From a virus, in the IMG/VR virus record IMGVR_UViG_3300030012_001865, positions 1 through 64,000 of that record: a stretch of DNA of 64,000 bases; one strand, written 5' to 3'. The position numbers and the translations under genes are program-made. Below, in pieces: positions 1 to 7,050 of the stretch. Positions within the stretch are counted from its first letter, which is position 1, and each line of letters opens with the position of its first letter. Below the pieces are notes generated by a model, which was given only the letters and a program-made list of their open reading frames with translations, was not told the DNA's origin and did not search any database.

Positions 1-1520
1 ATTTCATTTACAGATACTTGAGGAGAGTTACCAGATCCGACAGTGTTCCAATTATAAAATCTAATACCGCCAGACGCTCCATCCCCAACACCTGCTCCAC
101 CGACTAGCTCTAAATCACCACCAGTCAAGTTACTCGTACCACCACTTACTGCTCTTCCAGCTGTTATTCTTAATTGTCCACCTCCATTAGAACTGTCTCC
201 GTTTGTTCTAACAATCTCAGCTCTTCCGTTATCGCCGTTACCAATACTTAATAACTCACCACTACTAGAATAGGTAAGACTAGAAGTAGTTTCTACAGCA
301 GAAGTACCATTACCTATAAGTATATGTGTGTCAGCTAAAGAAGTTGCTCCAGTTCCTCCTTTAGCCACGGTAACTGTATCTGATAAAGTAGATCCTGCAG
401 CAGTAACTGTTATATCTGCAGTACCATCAAAGTTAACACCATTAATTGTTCTAGTTGTTTCTAGTGCAGTAGCCGTTGCAGCGTTACCTGTACAAGAACC
501 CGAAGACCCAGAAGCATTGCCAGTTAAATTACCCGTAACACTAGCGTTAAGAGTATTAGCTACAGTTGTATTACCTGAAGAATCAAATGTTATGCAAGTA
601 GTACCATCGTCATCTTTTATATCATTTCCTGTAACAGTAAGATCTCCAGCTATAGTTAAATTACCGTCTTTATCTAAAGTTGCTTTAACAGCAGCAGCAC
701 CTAAATCACCAGCTGTTCCTGTAGTAGTATTAGAAATAAATTCAAATTTACCACCTCCGCCGCTACCTTTACCGTAGCCTGCATAAAATTGTAAATCTCC
801 TCCAGCAGAATTATCTGCTCCCGCACTACCTGCAAATATCTGAAAGGTACCTCCTGCGCCATCACTGTGATTTGTTCTTCTAATGCTTACACTGCCATCA
901 TCATCATCTCCAATTGTTAAAATTTCTGAATCATATGTAAGACCACTTTCTGCTTGTATAGCACTAGTTCCATTACCTGTTAATATTGCATTACTTGTAA
1001 ATGTTGTAGCGCCAGTACCACCACTTCCAACAGCAAGTGTAGAAGATAATCCTGAAGCATTACCTGATAAGTTACCTGAGAAAGTTCCTGAAGTAGTACC
1101 AGCTATTGTAGTATTACCTGAGCTATCAAAGGTTATACACGTTGTTCCGTCATCATCTAGAATATCATTACCACTTATCATTAAATCTCCTGACACTAAA
1201 ACATTTCCACTTCCTAAAGCAGAAAGATACGCAGTGCCATTTTTGTCAAATAGTTTAGTAGTAACTAGTCCTCCATGGTGGTGAGTCTTGTAAAATACTC
1301 CATCAGAATCAACCTGTACAACATTATAACTAGTAACATTTGATGCGTCCAAAAGCTGAGTTGTCATTCCCTCTACTTTTATAGGATCAGCAGAATCTTT
1401 TACATGCAGTTTATTAGTAGGCACTTTTACTCCAATACCTACTTTAAATAAAGTAAACATGTCAGAAGACTGGCGTCTAACTTGCTTCCAAAAAGATATT
1501 ATGTTTTCTTTTATTGACAT
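1..1520 (-). CDS. Tail fibre-like protein (partial, C-terminus outside window)
   Basis: An open frame starts at ATG 1520 (MSIKENIISFWKQVRRQ) and runs off the left edge without a stop, giving about 506 residues. It has low-complexity fibre sequence with internal repeats. A block around GNDI-DDDGTTCITFDSSG occurs twice, and a GGTGAT...GNGTSA block, typical of phage tail fibres, also occurs twice. Glycine- and serine-rich linkers separate them. The N-terminal 40-50 residues differ and probably attach to the virion. It is the last visible gene of the late minus-strand unit, with one base between the upstream stop and this ATG. A virion fibre role is inferred from composition and position. Confidence 0.75.
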   Translation of the reverse strand, partial: MSIKENIISFWKQVRRQSSDMFTLFKVGIGVKVPTNKLHVKDSADPIKVEGMTTQLLDASNVTSYNVVQVDSDGVFYKTHHHGGLVTTKLFDKNGTAYLSALGSGNVLVSGDLMISGNDILDDDGTTCITFDSSGNTTIAGTTSGTFSGNLSGNASGLSSTLAVGSGGTGATTFTSNAILTGNGTSAIQAESGLTYDSEILTIGDDDDGSVSIRRTNHSDGAGGTFQIFAGSAGADNSAGGDLQFYAGYGKGSGGGGKFEFISNTTTGTAGDLGAAAVKATLDKDGNLTIAGDLTVTGNDIKDDDGTTCITFDSSGNTTVANTLNASVTGNLTGNASGSSGSCTGNAATATALETTRTINGVNFDGTADITVTAAGSTLSDTVTVAKGGTGATSLADTHILIGNGTSAVETTSSLTYSSSGELLSIGNGDNGRAEIVRTNGDSSNGGGQLRITAGRAVSGGTSNLTGGDLELVGGAGVGDGASGGIRFYNWNTVGSGNSPQVSVNE

Positions 1521-1521
1521 A

Positions 1522-1854
1522 TTAACATTTCCAACGTCTTCTTGCTTGACGAATTCTTGAATTAGGATTATTTCTAGTTTTTGCACTACTTCTCTTTAGC
1601 TGTCCTAAAGATCTAGCGCAATAAGATTTTCTTCTTTTAGCTGCTTTACTACCTTTTTTAACTTTACCAGTTACAGCAGTTTTAAGTTTACTTCCAGGAT
1701 TAGCTTTTCTATAAGCTCTTACACCTTTAGCTGTCATACCAGCTCCAGATTTTGTAGATCTATAGTTAGCGCCTTTACCTTTAGTGGTTTTTCTTATAGG
1801 CTTTTCTTTCCTAACCTTACCACCTTTTTTCATTTTACCACAACCGCATCCCAT
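1522..1854 (-). CDS. Small, highly basic DUF6321-like protein
   Basis: A 110-residue protein rich in Lys and Arg. It starts MGCGCGKMKKGGK and contains the blocks TAKGVRAYRKANPGSKLKT and KRRKSYCARS, and ends in RRRWKC. These blocks resemble the small DUF6321-type proteins of marine phages (recognised from memory, not searched). The charge suggests nucleic-acid binding, either packaged with the genome or condensing DNA. Cysteines at both ends (CGC near the N-terminus and the terminal Cys) could bind metal or form disulfides. It sits two bases downstream of a Gly-rich protein gene and one base before the fibre gene. Function unknown. Confidence 0.75.
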   Translation of the reverse strand: MGCGCGKMKKGGKVRKEKPIRKTTKGKGANYRSTKSGAGMTAKGVRAYRKANPGSKLKTAVTGKVKKGSKAAKRRKSYCARSLGQLKRSSAKTRNNPNSRIRQARRRWKC

Positions 1855-1856
1855 AA

Positions 1857-2189
1857 TTAATATCCTCCTCCAGATGATGATCCACCACCAGAGTAACCAC
1901 CGCCACCACCAGTTGTTCTAGTGCCTCTGCCATAAACAGATCTAGTACGAGTAGGTGTAGAAGACGTGGTTCTAACGGTTCGTGTTGGTGTAGTAGTATT
2001 AACTGTTGCAGGTGTTACGCTGCTGCCTATGTGAGATTGTTTAACTTCTACTTCTAGAGCTAGGCTAGATGTATACTCTCCGTGTACGTGTGCTTTGTAC
2101 GATCCTGCAGTTTTCATTAAATAAAAATCTGTAGAATTTTTTATCATAAAATGATAGCCGATTGGTGCTTTAACTTTTTTGTTTGCCAT
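1857..2189 (-). CDS. Small virion-type protein with Gly-rich tail
   Basis: A 110-residue protein. The N-terminal 50-60 residues (APIGYHFMIKNSTDFYLMK) resemble a small protein recurrent in marine phages whose function is unknown. A Thr/Arg-rich linker follows (TPTRTVRTTSSTPTRTRS), then a C-terminal Gly/Ser/Tyr-rich tail of about 25 residues that is probably disordered. It lies in a tight chain of small genes between the connector-like protein and the tail fibre. I cannot assign a function. Confidence 0.7.
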   Translation of the reverse strand: MANKKVKAPIGYHFMIKNSTDFYLMKTAGSYKAHVHGEYTSSLALEVEVKQSHIGSSVTPATVNTTTPTRTVRTTSSTPTRTRSVYGRGTRTTGGGGGYSGGGSSSGGGY

Positions 2190-2190
2190 G

Positions 2191-2655
2191 TTACATAAAA
2201 TAATCTAGTTCGCGTTCTTTATCTTTTAAAATACTAGCTAATCTTCTAGTATTAGTTCTTGTTGGTATAAAAGAATATGCTGTAATATTTTTAACTATTC
2301 CTTTAGTCCAATAAAATCTATACTTATATCCGCCAGTATGATCATTAAGATGATAAATCCTCTTCCCTAGCTTTTTACTTGCAGCCCAATCAACCTTCAA
2401 TTTATTTTTATCATCGTATTTCATTTTAGACTTTTTAATTCTAATTGTTCCTAATCTATAAGGCAATCTCATTTCTTCAGAACTTATTAAAATTTCGTCT
2501 ATAAATAACTTATTAAATTCGTCACATATTTTTCTATAAGTTTTTTTATCTACTTGTAATTCTTCTATAGTATTATTTTTATAATACTTATATGCATCTT
2601 CAGATCCATTATCTTTTTTATATGTTCCTAATCCTCGTTTAGTATTTGTAAACAT
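2191..2655 (-). CDS. Conserved-looking late protein, unknown
   Basis: A 154-residue basic protein with many Lys, Tyr and Arg residues. The central segment MRLPYRLGTIRIKKSK followed by KKLGKRIYHLNDHTGGYKYRFYW gives a dense pattern of aromatic and basic residues. No transmembrane segment or signal peptide is visible. Its start overlaps the stop of the upstream connector-like gene by one base (TAATG), so the two are probably translationally coupled. The neighbourhood suggests a virion assembly or DNA-contacting role, but I do not recognise the family. Confidence 0.7.
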   Translation of the reverse strand: MFTNTKRGLGTYKKDNGSEDAYKYYKNNTIEELQVDKKTYRKICDEFNKLFIDEILISSEEMRLPYRLGTIRIKKSKMKYDDKNKLKVDWAASKKLGKRIYHLNDHTGGYKYRFYWTKGIVKNITAYSFIPTRTNTRRLASILKDKERELDYFM

Positions 2656-3353
2656 TATCTTCTTTGATTAGGTTGGAAATCTGCAGTATCATTATTTGTG
2701 TGATCTGTAAAAGTCTCCGTAAAAGTTTTCATATTCTGTGCTAGCATCATACTTTTTATTGTATCTAGCATAGAAATAGATATAGGATAATCATCTTTCT
2801 CTGGGTCATACGCAAAATCTTCTGTAGAGTTTCCTGTAAACTGTGCTATCTCTCTAGGATTTTGAAACACACCTTCTACTTTAATATGATCTAACATTTC
2901 AGACTCTGGACCAAATATATATACAAAATTATCTAAAAGAAAAGCAAATGTCATTCTCTTAGTATATTTATTAGTTCCTGCCCAAGGAGCTCTATTGTAA
3001 GGTATCGTATGAAAGTTTACAGATAAAATTCCTGTAGGCCCTACTGCTGTAATTAAATCGCTGTGCGATGTTTCTATAGCATTAGGTATTTGATGAAGAG
3101 ACCTTACAATTTTTATGTCAGGGTGTAACCCACAAGTAGTTCCTGATACAGACTCTACATGTAATTTAGGTATTAACTGTTTTATATTATCAGATATGCT
3201 TCGCCTTTTATTTATATCTTGACGTATTAACTGAGCTCTTATAGAATTTATTTGAAATTCTATCTGACGATCAGATATAATTTCATCATCTGATTGTACA
3301 CCACCTCTAATAAGGTTTTTAATATCGTATACTATTTCTTTTATTGTTGCCAT
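2655..3353 (-). CDS. Head-tail connector (adaptor/ring)-like protein
   Basis: A 232-residue protein beginning MATIKEIVYDIKNLIRGG followed by SDDEIISDRQIEFQINSIRAQLIRQDI. An N-terminal helical segment in which a disordered SDD stretch precedes a helix with RAxLIRQ is typical of crAss-like and related phage connector (ring) proteins. The middle is beta-rich (GILSVNFHTIPYNRAPWAG), and the tail carries a metal-independent helical segment. Identification rests on memory of the family plus late-gene context. Other virion roles are possible. Confidence 0.6.
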   Translation of the reverse strand: MATIKEIVYDIKNLIRGGVQSDDEIISDRQIEFQINSIRAQLIRQDINKRRSISDNIKQLIPKLHVESVSGTTCGLHPDIKIVRSLHQIPNAIETSHSDLITAVGPTGILSVNFHTIPYNRAPWAGTNKYTKRMTFAFLLDNFVYIFGPESEMLDHIKVEGVFQNPREIAQFTGNSTEDFAYDPEKDDYPISISMLDTIKSMMLAQNMKTFTETFTDHTNNDTADFQPNQRR

Positions 3354-4520
3354 TTATTTTAAATTAACTTGTAAATATCCTTCACATCCTGTTTCTTTAT
3401 TCCATATATAAGCTTGAGCTTCTCTAGGAGCATTGTACCCCATTGTTTTATGCCAAGCATCATTAGTACATATACTAGGTAAGAATCTTACTTTTATACC
3501 ATGATACGTATTAACTATCTCTCTATGCTGATGTCCGCAGTGCACCTCTCTATTAGGACACTCTGCAAACATAAGTGGCTGTTCTGTAGCCATAAGAAGC
3601 GGCATCTGTGCTGGCTTCTCTTTGTCTCCATGCGTAAACATTAGCATATTCTTTCCGTATCTGTAATATTTTCTTGAGTCATAACTGTTGTCTACTGTTA
3701 TAAACTCACAGTCTCTATACCAAGATTCTATTACTTCTCCTATATAAAACATACGTTCAAAGTCATGGTTACCTTGGATTACTATTACATCTACAGGTGC
3801 AAATGCAGATAGGTAATCTATTGCTGTAACTAATAACTTCCAGTATCCTCTAAAGGTCTGTTGCCATTCTTCAGCATCATGCTGTGGCGTGCCTTTAGTA
3901 GTAGCTCTACTATAACCTTCAGAGTTTAGCCCATCGTTACCAATAGGCAGTATAAACTTTTCTATGTTTAAACCTTTAGCTCTTCTGTGCAACTCTTTAA
4001 TAGTATTTAAAAAGTCTAGATTAGCCTGCTCTTGTGTTACAGAACCTATCTTACCATAATGAAAATCAGGTAAAGATATTTCGTAAGCTACAGGAGATCC
4101 CTCTTTAGCTGCATAGTTGGGTACAGCTACTTGCGGGATATACTGTTTCATTTCTTCAAAGAACTCTTTCTTAAACTCAGTAAGATCAGTTTTATTTTCT
4201 TTTGTTACAATAGAAAATCTGTATTCTCCTGAGCCTGACTGCCAGTGCTTTACTGACTGTACATCTTTTTTATCTATCCCTCGCTCTTTAAGATGCAAAT
4301 CGAGTTCGGGTATGTTAGGAACTATTTCTCCTACATCTTTAGTTTCATTAGTATTGCAATTAGTATCTACCCATTGATACCCTCCTGCATACTTTCTGCC
4401 TCCAAGACCTTTTATAACTTTATAGATATTACTTTTATCAATACCTAAAGCCATCGCAGCTTCGTGAGCAGTTGAGAATTCATCTACAAGATTTCCTTCT
4501 CTATCTAACTGTTGTATCAT
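3354..4520 (-). CDS. NUMOD1-metallophosphoesterase fusion protein
   Basis: A 388-residue protein with two parts. Residues 1-50 (QLDREGNLVDEFSTAHEAAM ... GGYQW) match the NUMOD1 helix-turn-helix module usually attached to homing endonucleases. Residues about 145-388 carry the calcineurin-like phosphoesterase motifs: D152-x-H154, G194-N-D196, G250-N-H-D253, H297-G-D and G329-H-x-H332. All metal ligands appear present, so it should be an active Mn/Fe-dependent phosphodiesterase or nuclease. It overlaps the holin gene by 4 nt and precedes the connector gene. Its substrate is unknown; DNA processing is inferred from the NUMOD1 part. Confidence 0.85.
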   Translation of the reverse strand: MIQQLDREGNLVDEFSTAHEAAMALGIDKSNIYKVIKGLGGRKYAGGYQWVDTNCNTNETKDVGEIVPNIPELDLHLKERGIDKKDVQSVKHWQSGSGEYRFSIVTKENKTDLTEFKKEFFEEMKQYIPQVAVPNYAAKEGSPVAYEISLPDFHYGKIGSVTQEQANLDFLNTIKELHRRAKGLNIEKFILPIGNDGLNSEGYSRATTKGTPQHDAEEWQQTFRGYWKLLVTAIDYLSAFAPVDVIVIQGNHDFERMFYIGEVIESWYRDCEFITVDNSYDSRKYYRYGKNMLMFTHGDKEKPAQMPLLMATEQPLMFAECPNREVHCGHQHREIVNTYHGIKVRFLPSICTNDAWHKTMGYNAPREAQAYIWNKETGCEGYLQVNLK

Positions 4521-4903
4521 TTTTTTCTAATTTTTTCTATACTCCTTCCAGCAAAATACGCACCGTACACGGTGATTAATAGTGTCTGGTAGATAGGAAT
4601 ATAAGCTGGAGATATAACAAATTCTCCTAAATTCCCATCAAATATAGAAATAATTATGAACATTGCTGTTAAAAAGATACAAATCAATGGTCTAATATTC
4701 TTACTAAGCCAGTTGTCAGACTTCATGTCAGCCTCCCAACGACGTGTTACTTGTTCTTGCCCTTTAGCTTCTGCGTCTAATAAAATTTGTTTCATCATAC
4801 GCTTTGCTTCCATACGCTCTTCATCTGACGTACTTAGTTTATCTACTACGTCTCCAATCTTCTCAATGGTGTTACCACCTAAAAAACTTAATAACTTACT
4901 CAT
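4517..4903 (-). CDS. Holin, 3-TM gene-transfer-release type
   Basis: A 128-residue protein. The N-terminal 60 residues are soluble and charged, with the segment RRWEADMKSDNWLSKNIRPL, the hallmark of the 3TM holin family (PF11351). Hydrophobic segments follow (ICIFLTAMFIIISIF and YIPIYQTLLITVYGAYFAG). The C-terminus is basic (RSIEKIRKK). It overlaps the endolysin stop by one base (TAATG) and the next gene by 4 nt, so lysis genes are coupled. Role: inner-membrane lesion that releases or activates the endolysin. Confidence 0.85.
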   Translation of the reverse strand: MSKLLSFLGGNTIEKIGDVVDKLSTSDEERMEAKRMMKQILLDAEAKGQEQVTRRWEADMKSDNWLSKNIRPLICIFLTAMFIIISIFDGNLGEFVISPAYIPIYQTLLITVYGAYFAGRSIEKIRKK

Positions 4904-5373
4904 TAAAGTGCTTTTATATTATCACTTGCATGTCTATAAGCTGTTTTACCTTGATCGTTTTTATAAGCTTCTAGTACTTGCTTTCTATTCTTACCTGGGC
5001 TTAATGATACATGTATCCAAGCAAAATCAAATTCATTTATTAATTGATCAAACTCTAATCCTGAGTCTAGTATCCAATCATACATGACTTTATTATTCAT
5101 TTGCCCCTCTTTCCAAAACTGCAAATCCATTGCTTGGCCTTTACAGTGTTGCGAGCGGCTGCTTCCTCCGATAGCACGATTAAGTTTCGGACTGCGATAA
5201 CCACTAGTAACACGGATAGGACCGATAGCATCCCGCATAGGCTGAATAAGCTCAGTAACGAGCGTTTGCAGATTCGCCAGATGTTCTTTTTCTGGTTCAT
5301 TACTTATTCCTTTTCTTCTTGCTGTATTGCTTCGAGTCATCTCAGACAATACAAAGTTTTTACTTAGTCTCAT
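4903..5373 (-). CDS. Endolysin, M15 family D,D-peptidase
   Basis: A 156-residue protein of the peptidase M15_3 type (D-Ala-D-Ala carboxypeptidase/endopeptidase). Zinc-site motifs are present: SGYRSPKLNRAIGG, then SQHCKGQAMDL with H76 and D83, and AWIHVS with H121. No signal peptide is visible, so export probably depends on the adjacent holin. Length matches single-domain phage M15 endolysins with no separate wall-binding domain. It acts on peptidoglycan cross-links at lysis. Confidence 0.9.
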   Translation of the reverse strand: MRLSKNFVLSEMTRSNTARRKGISNEPEKEHLANLQTLVTELIQPMRDAIGPIRVTSGYRSPKLNRAIGGSSRSQHCKGQAMDLQFWKEGQMNNKVMYDWILDSGLEFDQLINEFDFAWIHVSLSPGKNRKQVLEAYKNDQGKTAYRHASDNIKAL

Positions 5374-5382
5374 AATTTAAAT

Positions 5383-5718
5383 TTAAAATGCTTCCATTAC
5401 AATTTCATCTATAGAGTTCTGAACTTCACTTTTAGTAGCCTCCATAGTCATCATAATATTTGCTTGAAATCTTTTTACTTCTTCGTTATTGTTAAATATT
5501 ACAATAGTAGGTACAACTACTATTTTGTATTCTTTAGACCATCTTGCATCTGCTGTTATATCAACTCTTTCTACTTCACAATCTGTAAGCTTAGGTAACC
5601 AAGCTACTTCGTTAGCTTTATTGAAACTAGCATTAAACTCAACTGCAACCATTCCGTCAGGAAAGTCTTGAGCTAAAGCACTAGTGCAAATACAAAATAA
5701 AACAAATAGTTTTTTCAT
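5383..5718 (-). CDS. Secreted thioredoxin-fold protein lacking CxxC
   Basis: A 111-residue protein with a signal peptide (MKKLFVLFCICTSALAQ, cleavage likely after Ala16 or Gln17). The mature part looks like a thioredoxin fold. A beta strand VAVEFNA leads to a helix at the usual active-site position, and the VVPTIVIFNNNEEVKRFQA segment has the cis-Pro and the strand pair. Where WCxxC would sit, the sequence is NASFNKANEVAW with no cysteines. It therefore cannot be a redox enzyme and may be a binding or chaperone subunit in the periplasm. It lies between the membrane coiled-coil gene and the endolysin. Confidence 0.7.
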   Translation of the reverse strand: MKKLFVLFCICTSALAQDFPDGMVAVEFNASFNKANEVAWLPKLTDCEVERVDITADARWSKEYKIVVVPTIVIFNNNEEVKRFQANIMMTMEATKSEVQNSIDEIVMEAF

Positions 5719-5724
5719 AAGATA

Positions 5725-6009
5725 TTATTTTAAGTCATCTATCTTTTCCTCAAGGCGTAGCATATGTCCTTTAATTTCTTTTACATCATCTTGTGTTGTC
5801 ATAATAGTTTGACGTATCAACTGATCTTTCATGTCATACTCCATACGAGTAATCTCTGGATCTGGCGGTTTAGGTAATTCTTTTGCCTCTGATATATCTG
5901 ATTGTAATGTAAACCACATACCTACAAGAGTAAAGATTAACACTGCTATGCCAGCTAATGTTTTTATACTCAGTTTTAGAGTTGTGTCTTCATTTATTTC
6001 TTTTGCCAT
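5725..6009 (-). CDS. Membrane-anchored coiled-coil protein (lysis-associated?)
   Basis: A 94-residue protein: a short cytoplasmic N-terminus, one transmembrane helix (about residues 13-35, TLAGIAVLIFTLVGMWF), a proline-rich linker (LPKPPDPEITR) and a C-terminal coiled coil ending MLRLEEKIDDLK. This layout is seen in i-spanin-like and XhlA-like lysis accessory proteins. It lies near the holin and endolysin and between two exported proteins. A role linking inner membrane and envelope is inferred; no family was recognised. Confidence 0.65.
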   Translation of the reverse strand: MAKEINEDTTLKLSIKTLAGIAVLIFTLVGMWFTLQSDISEAKELPKPPDPEITRMEYDMKDQLIRQTIMTTQDDVKEIKGHMLRLEEKIDDLK

Positions 6010-6012
6010 CTG

Positions 6013-7050
6013 TTAAAATATTACATAGTTAATACCGACACTAAAGTTGTGCCATCGTCGGTTCCAATATTTATTATATCTACCTTCTACAAATACACCT
6101 AAACTTTTATTAAATCTGTATCCGTAAATAAGTCCTGCCGAGTAATCTAACCACTGTCCGTTATTAAACTTGTGGTAAGAGTATGTGTTATCTGTATCTA
6201 TATGATACGGCATAATGTTACCCCAGCTGTGAAACCAAAAGTCTTTTGTAAAATGATAGTAATCAAATCCTAATACTGCAGAGTACTCTACTATATTAGA
6301 TAGAGCACTTCTTTGTTTTTCTACATAGTCATCTATTACTTGAGGTATAACAACCTCTTCCCAAACTTCTTGACTAGTTGCTACTACCTCTCCACTGGGT
6401 GCTGAATACTGTCCATCTAATGTTATAGTGTATCCCTCTTGAAGTGCCAAGTATGTATAGTGTAATGTCCCATTGTCCAGCACCCAGTCTGCTAAAGGGT
6501 CAAAACCGTATGGTTCTGCAAGACGCTGTACTGCACCTACGTTTACAGATAGTTTACCTGTCTCACCTATTTGCAATCTAAATCTTTCTGATGCTTCAAA
6601 GTATTTTATATCTGCAAAACCATCTTCTAGATACTCTACTTTACTTACCCACTTATCAGCAACGTATCTTACAAAGTGATGTTGGTTAGTAAAGTTAACA
6701 CCTAAACGACGTACAAAATCAGCCTCGAATAAATACTCAAAGCCATCGACTCTACCAATGGTGGCAGCATCACTGTATGAATTTTCTGTACCATTATAAA
6801 AAGTAAGAGCCCTGTTTTCATAGCCAAATCGTTTTATTTTTCTTATACCTATAGATAATGTATAATCAAAAGGTGTTTCTATTGTTTGTTCTTCTAGTGT
6901 ACCAGATGTAACAGACCATATTTGATCATCACCTAATGATGTACCACCATTAACTGCAGCATAAAATGTAGAGTATTTAAATATTTTATGTAACCCTTGT
7001 GCATTTCCTAATAAAGGAATAAATAATAATAATATTAATAGTCTTTTCAT
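6013..7050 (-). CDS. Phage-encoded outer-membrane beta-barrel protein
   Basis: A 345-residue protein with a clear signal peptide (MKRLLILLLFIPLLGNAQ). Alternating hydrophobic and polar strands run through the mature protein, and it ends in FSVGINYVIF with a C-terminal Phe, the beta-signal of outer-membrane barrels. The N-terminal part (FYAAVNGGTSLGDDQIW) recalls a protein recurrent in marine Bacteroidota phages that has no known function. Its ATG overlaps the stop of the T9SS-cargo gene by 4 nt, so the two are probably translationally coupled. Possible roles are receptor masking, envelope weakening at lysis, or anchoring the T9SS product. Confidence 0.75.
   Translation of the reverse strand: MKRLLILLLFIPLLGNAQGLHKIFKYSTFYAAVNGGTSLGDDQIWSVTSGTLEEQTIETPFDYTLSIGIRKIKRFGYENRALTFYNGTENSYSDAATIGRVDGFEYLFEADFVRRLGVNFTNQHHFVRYVADKWVSKVEYLEDGFADIKYFEASERFRLQIGETGKLSVNVGAVQRLAEPYGFDPLADWVLDNGTLHYTYLALQEGYTITLDGQYSAPSGEVVATSQEVWEEVVIPQVIDDYVEKQRSALSNIVEYSAVLGFDYYHFTKDFWFHSWGNIMPYHIDTDNTYSYHKFNNGQWLDYSAGLIYGYRFNKSLGVFVEGRYNKYWNRRWHNFSVGINYVIF

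Noticed and set aside
328-1284. Open frames on the plus strand opposite the left-edge fibre gene
   Set aside because: They are antisense to a long, repeat-bearing minus-strand frame with clear fibre motifs; their Val/Pro/Ser-rich composition is the expected shadow of that gene.
5097-5367. Frames in and opposite the endolysin gene
   Set aside because: The M15 frame contains the full zinc motif set; the others are shadows.
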